From the NCBI GenBank assembly GCA_015178975.1, contig WHVD01000094.1:248001-312000 (forward strand): a stretch of DNA of 64,000 bases, given 5' to 3'. Position 1 is the first letter of the stretch. Every line of letters begins with the position of its first letter. Shown one piece after another: positions 54,319 to 64,000 of the stretch. The notes below the pieces were generated by a model, which was given only the letters and a program-made list of their open reading frames with translations, was not told the origin of the DNA and did not search any database. This DNA comes from Hysterangium stoloniferum. Taxonomy: Eukaryota > Basidiomycota > Agaricomycetes > Hysterangiales > Hysterangiaceae. Position numbers and translations under genes: made by a program.

Positions 54319-55371
54319 CAGCTGTTCCGAGTACCGATGGCAGTGTTCAAAATTTAAAAAAAAAGTTCTGCTTTTGACCTACAGACAAATTGTGCTATAT
54401 GTCAGGAATGAGACCCAATTAAGACACAGTATTTTGGGGTGTATATGATATAGTAGAGATCTATATATTTATGTATATATTTGGCCTTATGACATCCTAT
54501 TTAATATTCAGTGAGATATCAGTGCAATGGTTCCCCTGCATTCAATTATTCATATATTTGCATATAGGTTGGTGGAACTAATACTATCTATTGTATGAAA
54601 ATATCCCCTGAGTTGTGAGGCATAATGCTACCTTTTGAACAAGTTACACTACTCACTATCAAGGGTGCATACAGTAAGTAGCACAACTTATTCAAAAGGT
54701 GGTATTAAGCCTCACAACTCAGGTAATACTCTCATACAATAGATTGTATTAGTTCAACCAACCTATATGCAAATATATGAATAATTGAATGCAGGGGAAC
54801 CATTGCACTGATATCTCACTGAATATTAAATAGGATGTCATAAGGCCAAATATATACATAAATATATAGATCTCTACTATATCATATACATCCCAAAATA
54901 CTGTGTCTTAATTGTGTTAGAGTATGATGATTACGATTAGTATTAAATCATACCTCGTATTGTGAATGTATTTTTCCGGTCTGGTTCACATGTGATTAGC
55001 TATATTTAGTTTAGTGTTCCCTTAGTTCCAAACCAAGTGCACAGACCATGTAGCTTAGTATATAGTTACATCCAGATGAGAGTGTCCTACTTCTCATCTG
55101 GATGTAACTATATACTAAGCTACATGGTCTGTGCACTTGGTTTGGAACTAAGGGAACACTAAACTAAATATAGCTAATCACATGTGAACCAGACCGGAAA
55201 AATACATTCACAATACGAGGTATGATTTAATACTAATCGTAATCATCATACTCTAACAAATTGGGTCCCATTCCTGACATATAGCACAATTTGTCTGTAG
55301 GTCAAAAGCGGAACTTTTTTTTTTAAATTTTGAACACCGCCATCGGTACTCGGAACAGCTGTAAATTTTTT
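54319..55371. mobile_element. Foldback element M2, interrupted by palindrome P2
   Basis: Ends CAGCTGTTCC in both directions with flanking TA (54317-54318, 55372-55373). After removal of P2 and one copy of its target duplication the element is about 704 bp, almost the size of M1, and forms one long hairpin with arms of about 320-350 bp. M1 and M2 share terminal sequence and a Tc1/mariner-like TA target but differ inside. No transposase is encoded. Confidence 0.75.
54915..55258. mobile_element. Perfect 344-bp palindrome P2
   Basis: Two 166-bp arms (54915-55080 and 55093-55258) are exact reverse complements by eye, with a 12-bp loop (agtgtcctactt). Ends are TGTTAGAG and CTCTAACA. Flanking 5-bp direct repeats AATTG at 54910-54914 and 55259-55263 show it inserted as a unit into the right arm of M2. 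Confidence 0.85.
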
Positions 55372-55373
55372 TT

Positions 55374-55924
55374 AACCTTATATTCAAAACTTTATTTCCG
55401 TTACCCCTTGACTTATTTACTGATAATAAAGGCCTTAAGATGTTTATTTTAGGGATTTGGTGCGAGATAGGATTCATGCTTTAATGCACATCTCCTTGGG
55501 AATGATTTTGCGGTGCACCAACCGTGTTTTCGCCCCCAAGTGAATGGCGTAGAACTCTTTGACTTGAATGGATCCCTGGTTATCGTGAGTGGCGGAAACG
55601 CTAACAGGTATATCCGTGAGGGACTGGAGAACGACCGGAGCGACCCGCTCTGCGGATGTTGTCCAAGGATGTCAAAGTCTGCGAAGAGGTGATCTGCAAC
55701 TTTATTGAACAGATATAACTGAATCATTTGATCGACACGCAGTGATGAATTATATATGCCCAGATGATAAACCACGTTGTGGAGAGGCTCAAGAGACCCT
55801 TTGGCTTCCCGCTCCTAGAAACAGCTCAAAGACATCGGTACGGCGGTGTTACATCCGAACGCACGCTATAAGTAGCACTGTGAATGAATCTCAACAGCGG
55901 GTATAAACATTGCCCCTCGCGAAA
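55374..55924. other. Intergenic or decayed sequence
   Basis: A 108-codon minus-strand frame (55775-55449) has no recognisable domain. Nothing else supported. Confidence 0.25.
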
Positions 55925-56850
55925 GTTACTGAGGGGGAGGCTGAGTTTTATGTCGTAGCTGCAGGGAAACCTTGCAGACGTGGTACAAGGTCGTTGGCGA
56001 TCTGGGGTCCAAATAGCGTCCCTTGGTAACTCTTCGCGGTGGTCCAGGTGGCAACCCCGAATACCCCCTCGTGTTCACCGCCCTCGTCTCAACGCACGGG
56101 ATACTTGTCATGTGTTATGACCAGATCGGAAGTGGGCTCTCGATGCATCTCCCAATGAAGAAGGGTGATGGCACCTTCTGGACCGAGCAGCTATTTTGTG
56201 TCGATTTAAATAACCTAGATCAGCATCTAGGTATCCACATGTCACTGGGACATTCATAGGGTGGGATACTGGGAGCCAGATACACGACCAGTCGACCGAA
56301 GGGGCTTAACAAGCTCATCATATCTGACTCTCCGGTGTTGGTAGAATTATTTGTTCAAGTAGCAAATAGGTCAAGAAATGGGCTGCCTAAAAATGTCCAG
56401 GTATGTTGACGAGGCATGAGGATTTGGGGGCTACTGATAGCAATGAGTATGCCGCGGCAACCATAGTATTTTATACACTGCACGTGTGCGGGCTTGAAAT
56501 ATGTCCACACGAGCTTAACGCAACTTTCGGCTCGCTGGCGAAAGATCCAATTGTGTATAGAACCATGTAGGTTCATCATACGCACATATAGAGATTTTAA
56601 TGGATTGGTTACAGGAATGGTCCAAACGAATTCCATGTCATCGCGACGTGGAAGACATGGTCCGTGATTGATCAACTACAATATATCAACGTTAGCACCC
56701 TGGTACTCGACGGATATTACGATGAAGCACAGGATGAAACTTTACAACCATTTTTTAGAAATATTCCCAAGTGCTCCTTGTATGTCGATAGTCGGCCCCC
56801 TGGAAATCTACAGAAGGAATGGCGCCACCTTCATAAGATAATGTGCAGAA
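55925..56850 (+). pseudogene. Proline-iminopeptidase-like (S33 alpha/beta hydrolase) pseudogene
   Basis: Ordered fragments match the family. TEGEAEFY lies near 55929. After a frame change there is TWYKVVGDLGSK, then a TAG (about 56010-56012). RGGPGGNPEYP follows, where the oxyanion HGGPG has His changed to Arg. Next come CYDQIGSGLS, FWTEQLF and LGHS, then TAG where the GHSWGG nucleophile elbow should have Trp (56257-56259). GARYTTSRPKGLNKLI, a shifted block ending KDPIVYRTM, and after a plausible intron VIDQLQYINVSTLVLDGYYD (from about 56658) complete it. The C-terminal His region is degenerate. Several stops and frame changes make it non-functional. Confidence 0.8.
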
Positions 56851-59667
56851 TGCAGTCTCAAAAGGTTTATCATGAATGGAAGCTTACCAGAATTTCGGTG
56901 GGACTGATAACCATGCTACAGTCTGAGACTTACACAGAGCGTAGCCTGGCGATATGGGACACAGAGGGAGTGCCGCCGATGGACAACCAAACTGTCAGTT
57001 GGGACCGCTGAAGATCGGATGGGTTCAGTATGAAAAAATAACTGTACGGGAGGAAGATAAACTTACAGTTACATCATTGTAGGGCTACCCTTGCCCGGAT
57101 TTTCCCCATACGAGCTGATACAGTCTGAGGTAGACTGCTAACAGAGTTTGTCACAGCAAGTCGGGGCCTGAAGGGAGGAAAGCCCCATGAAATCGGAGTT
57201 AGTAACCCGGTCTCGACGTCCTGCAAACAAATGTATAGGTGTATGGTGTTGTTAGTCTCTAACTTACGCAATATATAGGATAATAGACAACTCACTGCGT
57301 GTTAATTTTGAACATTCCCGAAGGTCCACCATCCAATCTTGAGTCGGCTGAGTACTATGTCGAATTGCCAGGGGTGGGTGCTGGCGCAGTCGTGGCTCGG
57401 TTACGGTGCTGCAAAAACTGCGTTAGAGGAGACCAAAACAAATGAGAATGCCATGTACTTCATACAACTCACTGGGTGTTATCACCGCCTCAGGAAGATT
57501 TTATCATATATCCCTCACTAGTACATCTCGGACAGTCAGTTCAAGTTGCTGGATATACTGACCGACATTTCCATGTCTCTTGGCTACCAGCTCCGGGTTT
57601 CAACAGGGGTTTTAGTCCCATTCGGGCCCGCCGTCACATGGTTCAAGTTATTCGTAAACCTCGAGTTGAACCTGCAGCAGGGTATGAGATAATTTGGTTA
57701 GCTTCTCATGGGGGCTGTTTCTGTAGGAACGCTACCTACGTCTGTACAGTTCAATTTTAAGCCACTTCGAAGTGGATGCTGACTCGTGATCTATCACCAT
57801 TCTTTGCTGATCACTCGCCCGATCGAATTTCTTGTTAAGGTATCTTAAAAGTCCATGCCTGGCGTAACCGCCCAACTTGGGGCGAAGCGATGGCATCCAT
57901 TCACGTCGCATCACCCTGCGGCAACTGGGCATGGTCCTGGTGGATAACAATGTAAAAACTCCCCTCTGCTATATGGGGACGAATAAAGTATACACCGGGA
58001 AAACCCCTCTCTCCAAAAGATTTTAGGATCCGTAGTAGAGCCTTATCTTATATAAACTCCAATAATCTCTATTGGATCCTTATAAGATTTAAAATGGGTT
58101 AAGGATCCAAAATGTAGGTGGAAGGTGATCGGGTGTACATAGGATCTTTTAAGCATCAACCACATCATGGAATATAAACTCCTTCAATTGTGTATAGTCC
58201 AGTAGGATTCTGTATCCCTTCATCTTTCCTGTGACTTGTCAGAGGATGATCCAATTAAAAATTCACAAAACTCCCAGATGTGGTTGCAGGATTTAACATC
58301 ACATAGAACATGTGTGTAATTAATCAATTTAAAATCCCATTCACATCCCTGAATTTGATGGAATTACAAAATGATATAGAATCTGTTAGATGGTCCACAA
58401 TTGAGTTAAACTCTCCTTTGTTCCAACTGCTCAGCAAATATAAACTCCCTTTGTTCGGTTTAAAAATAAAATAAAACCCTAAGTTTTGTAATGGGCTGGC
58501 ATTGATCTGCCGATGGGTGGGCGGGCAATGAGTGGGAAATTAGTTTAAGGTCTTTACAAAACTTAGGGTTTTATTTTATTTTAAAACCTATGTTCAAACT
58601 TGAGGTTTCTATAAGGGTTAAACATTTGTCTACAACATTTAAGGCGGCACTAAAATATTATTTAAACCTGTTTACAAAACTTCAAGTCCTAAAATGGATT
58701 TGAACTCAGTTATTACTTCAATTATAGACATAAGTTCAAGTGAGAATGTAAATTCAAAGTGTGGATATCTGTGGCAAGCAACATCTAAACCTAAGACTAT
58801 ACTTCGGGTATAATTAGGCCCCAAACTTATACACTTACAACTCCTTTTAATTCTAGTTTAGACGTGATCTGAACTTGTTGTTTAGGACACACTTTTACTA
58901 GAGTTTTTATTCCAAGTCCAACTCCTGATGTGTCAAGCGATGAATCGTGATTGCCAAGTGCCCTGCACAGCCTGACGCGTTTTCTTAAAATAGATCAAGC
59001 TATAAAATTCCATCTACTTTCTATTAAAAAATAGTGTGGGTACGGCGAGCGATCATGGCGGAACTGTATTCTTACTGAAGGGTCTGAAAAGGGCCTTGTT
59101 GATTGTTTGAGCGTATGAGGTTGTCATCACTTAAATTACTTTGATATTCTGGTGCCATCTATGATCCTGATACTGCAAAAGCTCTCCTCACCGACGCAGA
59201 GCCTACGGCACAAAGAGACTCCGATCTGATTGCCATGGATGGTGATAAATATTCATACACCTCACCTCAAGGTAGGATTCATAGGTAGGAGTGAGAGACC
59301 GTGTAAATGGCTACAAGTGAAATGATAAAAGGTGTTGATATGTTACGGTATAGTCCAACCGTAGTGCGTGTCTGATCATGCTGGTGACTATATCCCACTT
59401 CGTATCTGGTGCTGTTCTCTGCTAGATCCAGGTGGTATCAGCTAAGTCAAGTCGTGGGACCTCTATTATCTACCATTAATATACAAGACCCAAGAAATCT
59501 GGCAAGTACGTTCATCCCCTAGTCGAAGCTGAATTCTATTCCCTAACACTTCAGTTCCTCCCTTATAGCTGACATCGGAGGTAGGTTCGCATAGCGCTTC
59601 AAGGCATGCTTCTCCATGGGCGGGTTTATAGACGTAAGTAACGCCACATGTCGATGGCGCTGTATTT
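56851..59667. other. Mostly non-coding region with exon-like scraps
   Basis: No gene supported. Coding-like short pieces are at about 57318-57410 (EGPPSNLESAEYYVELPGVG) and about 59156-59270 (DPDTAKALLTDAEPTAQ), unassigned. 58460-58592 holds an inverted repeat of about 33 bp (aaataaaataaaaccctaag and its complement) around a loop of about 65 bp. 58000-58900 is AT-rich. Confidence 0.3.
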
Positions 59668-60951
59668 CTAGTCCTTTTGTTCCAAAATATCTCTGGCTCT
59701 ACAGAGAAAAATGCTCTCTATAAGCGTGGAACGTGTCCAGGATAGCCATTCGACGGGGCTTACTTCAAAGCTCCAGGAATCATTTGCCTGTACCCAATTT
59801 CCTAGCCCGTCTACATATATTGCTACTTGTTCATCTACGATACCTCCATCGAATGTAGGAACTCTGGCAAAGTCAGAAAGCACTTTTTGAACCAGTTCAT
59901 CGTTGAGATCAGATATCCATTGAAGTGCTTCCTGGAGTCCTATTTGAAACTCATGCATGACGCTCCCAATGAGGTTGTGAGTATTCCCCCCCGCTTGCCT
60001 GGAACGTAAAATGGTTTGTTACTTCACACGGAGCGGATTGTGATATTATAAAAATACTCACTCGACGTTATAGGAGCATATGTCGTTCCCAATGATAATT
60101 ATATCGACACAAGACTTGGTGATAGCCTCAATTATAGGGTGTCGTATCACATAATCCGGAATGTCCATTTCGATCTCTAAGATTGCAAAAGAAGGTCTCG
60201 CCCCAATAGTTTCCCGCCTCAATTTCATGTAGCTTTCAATGTCTCTGAGACGATTACCATCCCTGTCTCCTGCTTCTTGGACTACTGATGAGGTGTATGC
60301 ATCAAAAGCATCCACAAAACGCTGCTGTGATGTCTTGGTCATAGTCTTAGTCGCATTTGCCCAGAATCTACACTGGGTTGTAAGCTCTGTCGAGGATATT
60401 ATCCTCAAACGAAGTAAATGACTTGTACTCACTGGCGAGTGATCTCACCTCCTATCCATTCTGTCATCGGACGTGGTTCATGAGGATTACGGAGGGCATG
60501 CATAATAATGGCGGCTTGCTTTCGTACGACGTTAACATCAGCGACATCAGAATGCTCGTCGAATACAAAAAAGACATTCATTAAATCGCAGCCAATGCGA
60601 CAACCCGCTGTATAGGGGTATCGGCATTAAAAACAACTGACTGGGAATTAGTTGGATCATCACACACGTTTATTCAACCGCGGGTAAGCCAATGCAGCTA
60701 ATAAATCTGTAATTATAATCGTCATATTGTACCGAGCTCGCTGTATTTCCCTGGATGAACTCACTAAAATCGCACATATTAAACCTATGCTGTGCCTTCG
60801 GGTCAAACGCCCTAAAAGACTCCAGCCAGGTTGACGACTCTGCCTTGCATTCGACATAATGCGGGTTTATATCGCGCTTCCAAGGCCATTTTCGCAAAGT
60901 ATCGGGAATATAGAATGAGGGAGGTGGTATATAATCGATTTTACCGATCAT
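59668..60951 (-). CDS. Sesquiterpene synthase (fungal class I terpene cyclase)
   Basis: Model, complement of: 60765..60951, 60668..60706, 60449..60607, 60062..60386, 59764..59998 and a short last exon ending at TAG 59668-59670; introns of about 58-63 bp, all in frame through exon 5 (315 codons). The ATG at 60951 ([10 protein letters not shown]) is the first true ATG. It opens with [11 protein letters not shown], typical of the basidiomycete family. The Mg-binding aspartate motif is D92-E-H-S-D96; the NSE triad is N229-D-x-x-S233-x-x-x-E237; PMTEWIG and SWSFE are also present. It would cyclise farnesyl diphosphate in the cytosol. The RY pair expected just after SWSFE is not seen: one acceptor gives SIFLCRARD and a stop, another 2 bp upstream gives RAFFSVEPE. 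The C-terminus is thus uncertain or damaged. No P450 or other cluster gene was recognised nearby. Confidence 0.85.
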
Positions 60952-61372
60952 GACACTCTTTGGAGCTCGGTGCACTATACCTTAGATACATATATATATA
61001 TATGAAGGTTACACGGTCCTGAAACCTTTCGGTAGGAAATCATTTTGCAGGTGAGTCTGATTATTCATGAGAATCACGCTCCTACTTTTCATTGGCGCCA
61101 TCAATCGAGGGTTGTGGCACCAAGGGATCTGTCTACTTGACGCTATAGGTGGCGCGCTTCGGCGCTAGGCTAATTTATCTTATTATTACAATCATACCGG
61201 GGGTTTGTGGTAGCCTTTACCCATCTTGTGGCCGGCTTGAACATCAAATTGGAGGAACCCGAGTCGAACCTCATATATGGAGCAACAATGGTATCGACTG
61301 GGAGGTCTTATCAGACTGCCGTCGGTAAACTTACAACCAACTAAAATGCTTTGAATAAAATCCTATTTCTGT
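60952..61372. other. Upstream region of the terpene synthase
   Basis: It presumably contains the promoter. A short (at)n stretch lies at about 60990-61003. Nothing else supported. Confidence 0.35.
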
Positions 61373-62345
61373 CCCCACAACGCTGAGGCTCAAATTGTCG
61401 ATCTCGGAACATCCTCTAAAATTTGTGGGAGATATAAAGAGTTCCTGAGAATGTTCAATCTTTGAAAGTGTGTAACAAATTTTGTATATTTCAAAGAATT
61501 TTCTGCTAGCCTTCCAAACTAAACTACAGCAAGTTCTGGCCTAATTATCAATGCCGGAATATGTATGTGGACCCCTCTGTCCAGTGAAGGATCCATGAGG
61601 AAAGTGGGAAGATCAGTAAGTATGCCGTCTATATTGTCTAGCGCCATCTAGGAGAGCTGGCTAGTTCGGCTAGACTCAGCTAGACACACTACTTTCGCGA
61701 GATCCCTATTTACTAGCCGGTATAAAAGCTTACTATAGATCTAGGGAGGCTAGGGAGGCTACATAACGGATGTAGACATTTCCAAATTCCTGATGTCCCT
61801 TTGTCCTCTGTAACAAGTAATGCTCAGTCGACATAGATGAGTGTAAACGGCTGTATTTACTACCTGTAACAAGTAATGATATAGTACTATAAGTAAACTA
61901 CTAAGAAATAAAATCATAGATAACGTCCCTCAGTCGACACAGACGAGTGTAAACGACTGAGGTATGGGTAACGCTGATACGAGATATAAGCCACTCTTAC
62001 TATGTGAATCTGAGACATATGGTATCTGACTGTGAATCTTGGGGAAATAGTCCGCTACCTATGCCGCGGTTAACCTAAGCCGTGATACAGAGTGTGAGTG
62101 CGTATGAGCCTACTTCAACATCCTCCGCCTGCCAACTGAGGACCAAAAACATGACATATTTCATACATATGCCGGCATTGAGAATGCCCCCGAAACTTGA
62201 TGTTGTTCAATTTGAAAAACCCACAGAGAATTCTTAATATAAATTTGCCACCAAATTTTTGAACATTCTCAGAAAAACTTTATATTTTGCTGAATTTTAG
62301 AGGATATTCCGAAAACAAGAATTTGAATCTCAGGGCTGTGTGCCA
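61373..62345. mobile_element. MITE-like element with terminal inverted repeats of about 200 bp
   Basis: 61373-61575 and 62150-62345 are diverged inverted copies (gaacatcctctaaaatttg versus the complement of ttttagaggatattccg; ctgagaatgttcaa; tcaatgccggaatatgtatg). The centre (about 61785-62010) is the second copy of repeat D, with a hairpin cctcagtcg ... cgactgagg at 61928-61962. No transposase. Exact ends and target duplication are not resolved. Confidence 0.6.
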
Positions 62346-63330
62346 TTGCATCTTCAGGCAGTAGAAGCTGTGTCAGTATGCCTTATCGTCTCCCGCGAGA
62401 CAAGACAAGTACACCCGGTGAGTTATGCAGGTCTCCGTGTTCGAAATCGGTTTAATATAGTCAACGAGCGTTTGCCTGTGGGTCGACCATATCAACGCTT
62501 GGCATCATCGACCTCCTTTGCTTGGAAAGAGAGTGCCCACCTGAATGTGCAAATTTGGCGCCGGATATCATCAGCATCTATTCCTTGATACCTATCAGGG
62601 TCACGCCTCTCGAGTGCCTAAGGACCGAAGTTCCGACGGTGCCACATGCACTGATCACAGATCACCGCAGTCCAACGAAAACCATTTACTGTAATCATGA
62701 ACCCTTGCCCGTTGTGACAGGCCTTCGTGCCTTAATGAACTTAAAATAGAAAACCTACTCATTTGGAAGGGATTCGGGCTGCTTGCATCTATGAAACTTC
62801 CGGAATTAAGACATGTCATTCTGGACCAATTCAAGTAGCTCCCATCGGATACCCTAAGGACGTGCAAGATAACTTCATAAACGCCATTCAAATTTCAAAC
62901 GGCTTCAATGCATTGCCCTCCACCCGAACTCACCCAGGACGTTGTTATATTCACATCGATGATATTTTGTCGACTATCAACGCTCGTCAATTGGACTTGC
63001 AGTTCTTTGTGGAGCTTTGGTGTACTAATTCACTCACCGACTGACGAGTCGTCAATGACGGATTCCTCCGGCCTGGGAATTGCTTCTGCCCATTACATAA
63101 CAAGACATTTGAAAGAATTTATATGTAGAAGAGAGAATTATGAGCGCCAAAACACGCGTTATCGATACGTAAAGTCTATTTACTCGGAAGTTTGGTTCTT
63201 ATTTGCCATTCTTACGTACTATTACAAGCCCATCGGGGCTTTAGCCATGAAGATTTCCATTTATGTAATAATATCCCATCTATCAAGGTGCCAAATACAA
63301 AAGCCTCCTATACTTTGATGCAGACCATAT
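62346..63330 (+). other. Decayed or unrecognised coding-like sequence
   Basis: Overlapping plus-strand frames include short Leu-rich stretches (GLRALMNLK near 62.73 kb; SMKLPELRHVIL near 62.79 kb) and, just before the 425-bp element, YKSLLYFDADH. These could be pieces of an F-box/LRR-type gene, but I cannot assemble a model. The last piece reads through in frame to 63760 onward if the element and one target copy are ignored. Confidence 0.25.
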
Positions 63331-63755
63331 TGTTGGAAACCACTAAGCCAACGTTGGCTTAGTGGTTTCCAACATAAAGTAAACTCCGACCCGAAGGTCA
63401 GTAGTAACTCCCCTATGACTTGTTTAAGGCCGGTAGCCAACATTGTGTGGGCCAACATATATATTAAGTAATTTTTATCCCTCTTAATGCCACTTATAAG
63501 TTATTTTTGTTGTTTAAGGCCGGTAGCCAACATTGTGTGGGCCAACATATATATTAAGTAATTTTTATCCCTCTTAATGCCACTTATAAGTTATTTTTGC
63601 CACTTATTTTTGGGCTTGAAACTATTGGTATGGGCGGGGATTGAACTCACGACCTTGTGGGGTCTTCGGAGTATCGGAGTTTACTTTATGTTGAAAACCA
63701 ATAAGCCAACGTGTTGGAAACCACTAAGCCAACGTTGGCTTATTGGTTTCCAACA
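63331..63755 (-). mobile_element. 425-bp element with 44-bp palindromic ends and tRNA-like Pol III boxes
   Basis: The ends are 44-bp units starting TGTTGGAAACC and ending GTTTCCAACA. The left unit (63331-63374) is a perfect palindrome; the right (63712-63755) differs by one base. The target duplication is CATAT (63326-63330, 63756-63760). On the minus strand tggcttattgg (A-box-like) is followed by gagttcaatcccc (B-box/T-arm-like, about 63640-63652) and ends near cccatacca, so the body is tRNA-related. A 90-bp unit is tandemly repeated (63421-63510, 63511-63600). No coding sequence. Confidence 0.75.
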
Positions 63756-64000
63756 CATATAGCCACTGTTCGATTCTTCGCCACTTCAACATTTGACGAT
63801 ATCAGCACTCTATTGTGGCGTCATTGTGTGTCGGAACTGCTTGGTTTGACATTTAATATGACCCTCCGGGCTCAAACCCAATATGAATCTAGTACAAAGA
63901 AGCTTCTTATTAGATTAACAGCTCTAGTCCTTGAGCTTGTGCAAAGACTAGAACAGGGGGACCTAAGTTGATATTTGAACTGAGGAATAGCAGAGTACAG
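63756..64000 (+). other. Coding-like flank of the 425-bp element
   Basis: An open frame continues from before the insertion (YFDADH) into IATVRFFATSTFDDIS and on to a stop at 63969-63971. It is a probable exon of an unrecognised gene, possibly interrupted by the insertion. Nothing is identified after 63971. Confidence 0.3.

Noticed and set aside
55449..55775. 108-codon minus-strand ORF upstream of the S33 pseudogene
   Set aside because: No recognisable domain, and I see no support for a gene on that strand.
58479..58575. ccctaa / ttaggg motifs resembling telomere repeats
   Set aside because: Each occurs once, as part of an inverted repeat; there is no tandem array.
63600..63715. Functional tRNA gene on the minus strand in the 425-bp element
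   Set aside because: The B-box and 3' end look tRNA-like, but the 5' part does not pair with the CCCATA end, and the segment is inside a bounded mobile unit.

Overview
The window is repeat-rich genomic DNA of a filamentous basidiomycete, most likely an Agaricomycete. The reasons are short GT-AG introns of about 45-60 bp in every host gene, a basidiomycete-type sesquiterpene synthase, a full-length ABCC transporter with many small introns, and nested Ty3 chromoviruses and Copia elements with their solo LTRs. The genus cannot be fixed from the sequence.

Layout. 1-7.7 kb: a nearly intact Ty3/gypsy chromovirus (family A, minus strand, 720-bp LTRs, TTATG target duplication), which carries an extra spliced Zn2Cys6-type gene on the opposite strand. 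7.7-13.7 kb: an older A-type LTR fragment, decayed gag/retropepsin sequence, and a truncated gypsy (family C) with its LTR. 13.7-20 kb: a minisatellite split by a solo LTR (family B), and Copia gag remnants. 20.2-26.4 kb: an apparently intact ABCC (MRP-type) transporter. 27.3-32.3 kb: a truncated, frameshifted family B gypsy with its LTR. 32.9-35.4 kb: a 698-bp foldback element, then a four-exon gene for a protein with CxxC and WRKY/GCM1-like zinc-finger patterns. 36-41.6 kb: LTRs nested in LTRs and retroelement scraps. 41.9-46.4 kb: a structurally complete Copia element with a broken coding frame. 46.7-52.2 kb: a C2H2 zinc-finger coding region and a long inverted duplication that includes it. 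52.4-55.4 kb: a solo A-type LTR, MITE-like repeats, and a foldback element hit by a 344-bp perfect palindrome. 55.9-56.9 kb: a proline-iminopeptidase-like (S33) pseudogene. 59.7-61.0 kb: a sesquiterpene synthase. 61.4-64 kb: a MITE-like element with long terminal inverted repeats, decayed coding sequence, and a 425-bp element with 44-bp palindromic ends and tRNA-like Pol III boxes.

How it fits together. Most of the window is a retrotransposon accumulation zone with four host genes or gene-like loci among the repeats (ABCC transporter, zinc-finger gene, C2H2 locus, terpene synthase). The three gypsy families share gag starts (MPPRK/MPPRR), a self-priming architecture (LTR RNA start matching the primer binding site, TATA about 30-33 nt upstream) and a conserved LTR box. 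Most differences between paired LTRs, and several disabling mutations, are CpG to TpG/CpA changes, which points to cytosine methylation and deamination of repeats. The strongest candidate for something undescribed is the spliced antisense zinc-cluster gene inside the family A gypsy. The palindromic short elements with TGTT...AACA ends and 5-bp target duplications come next.
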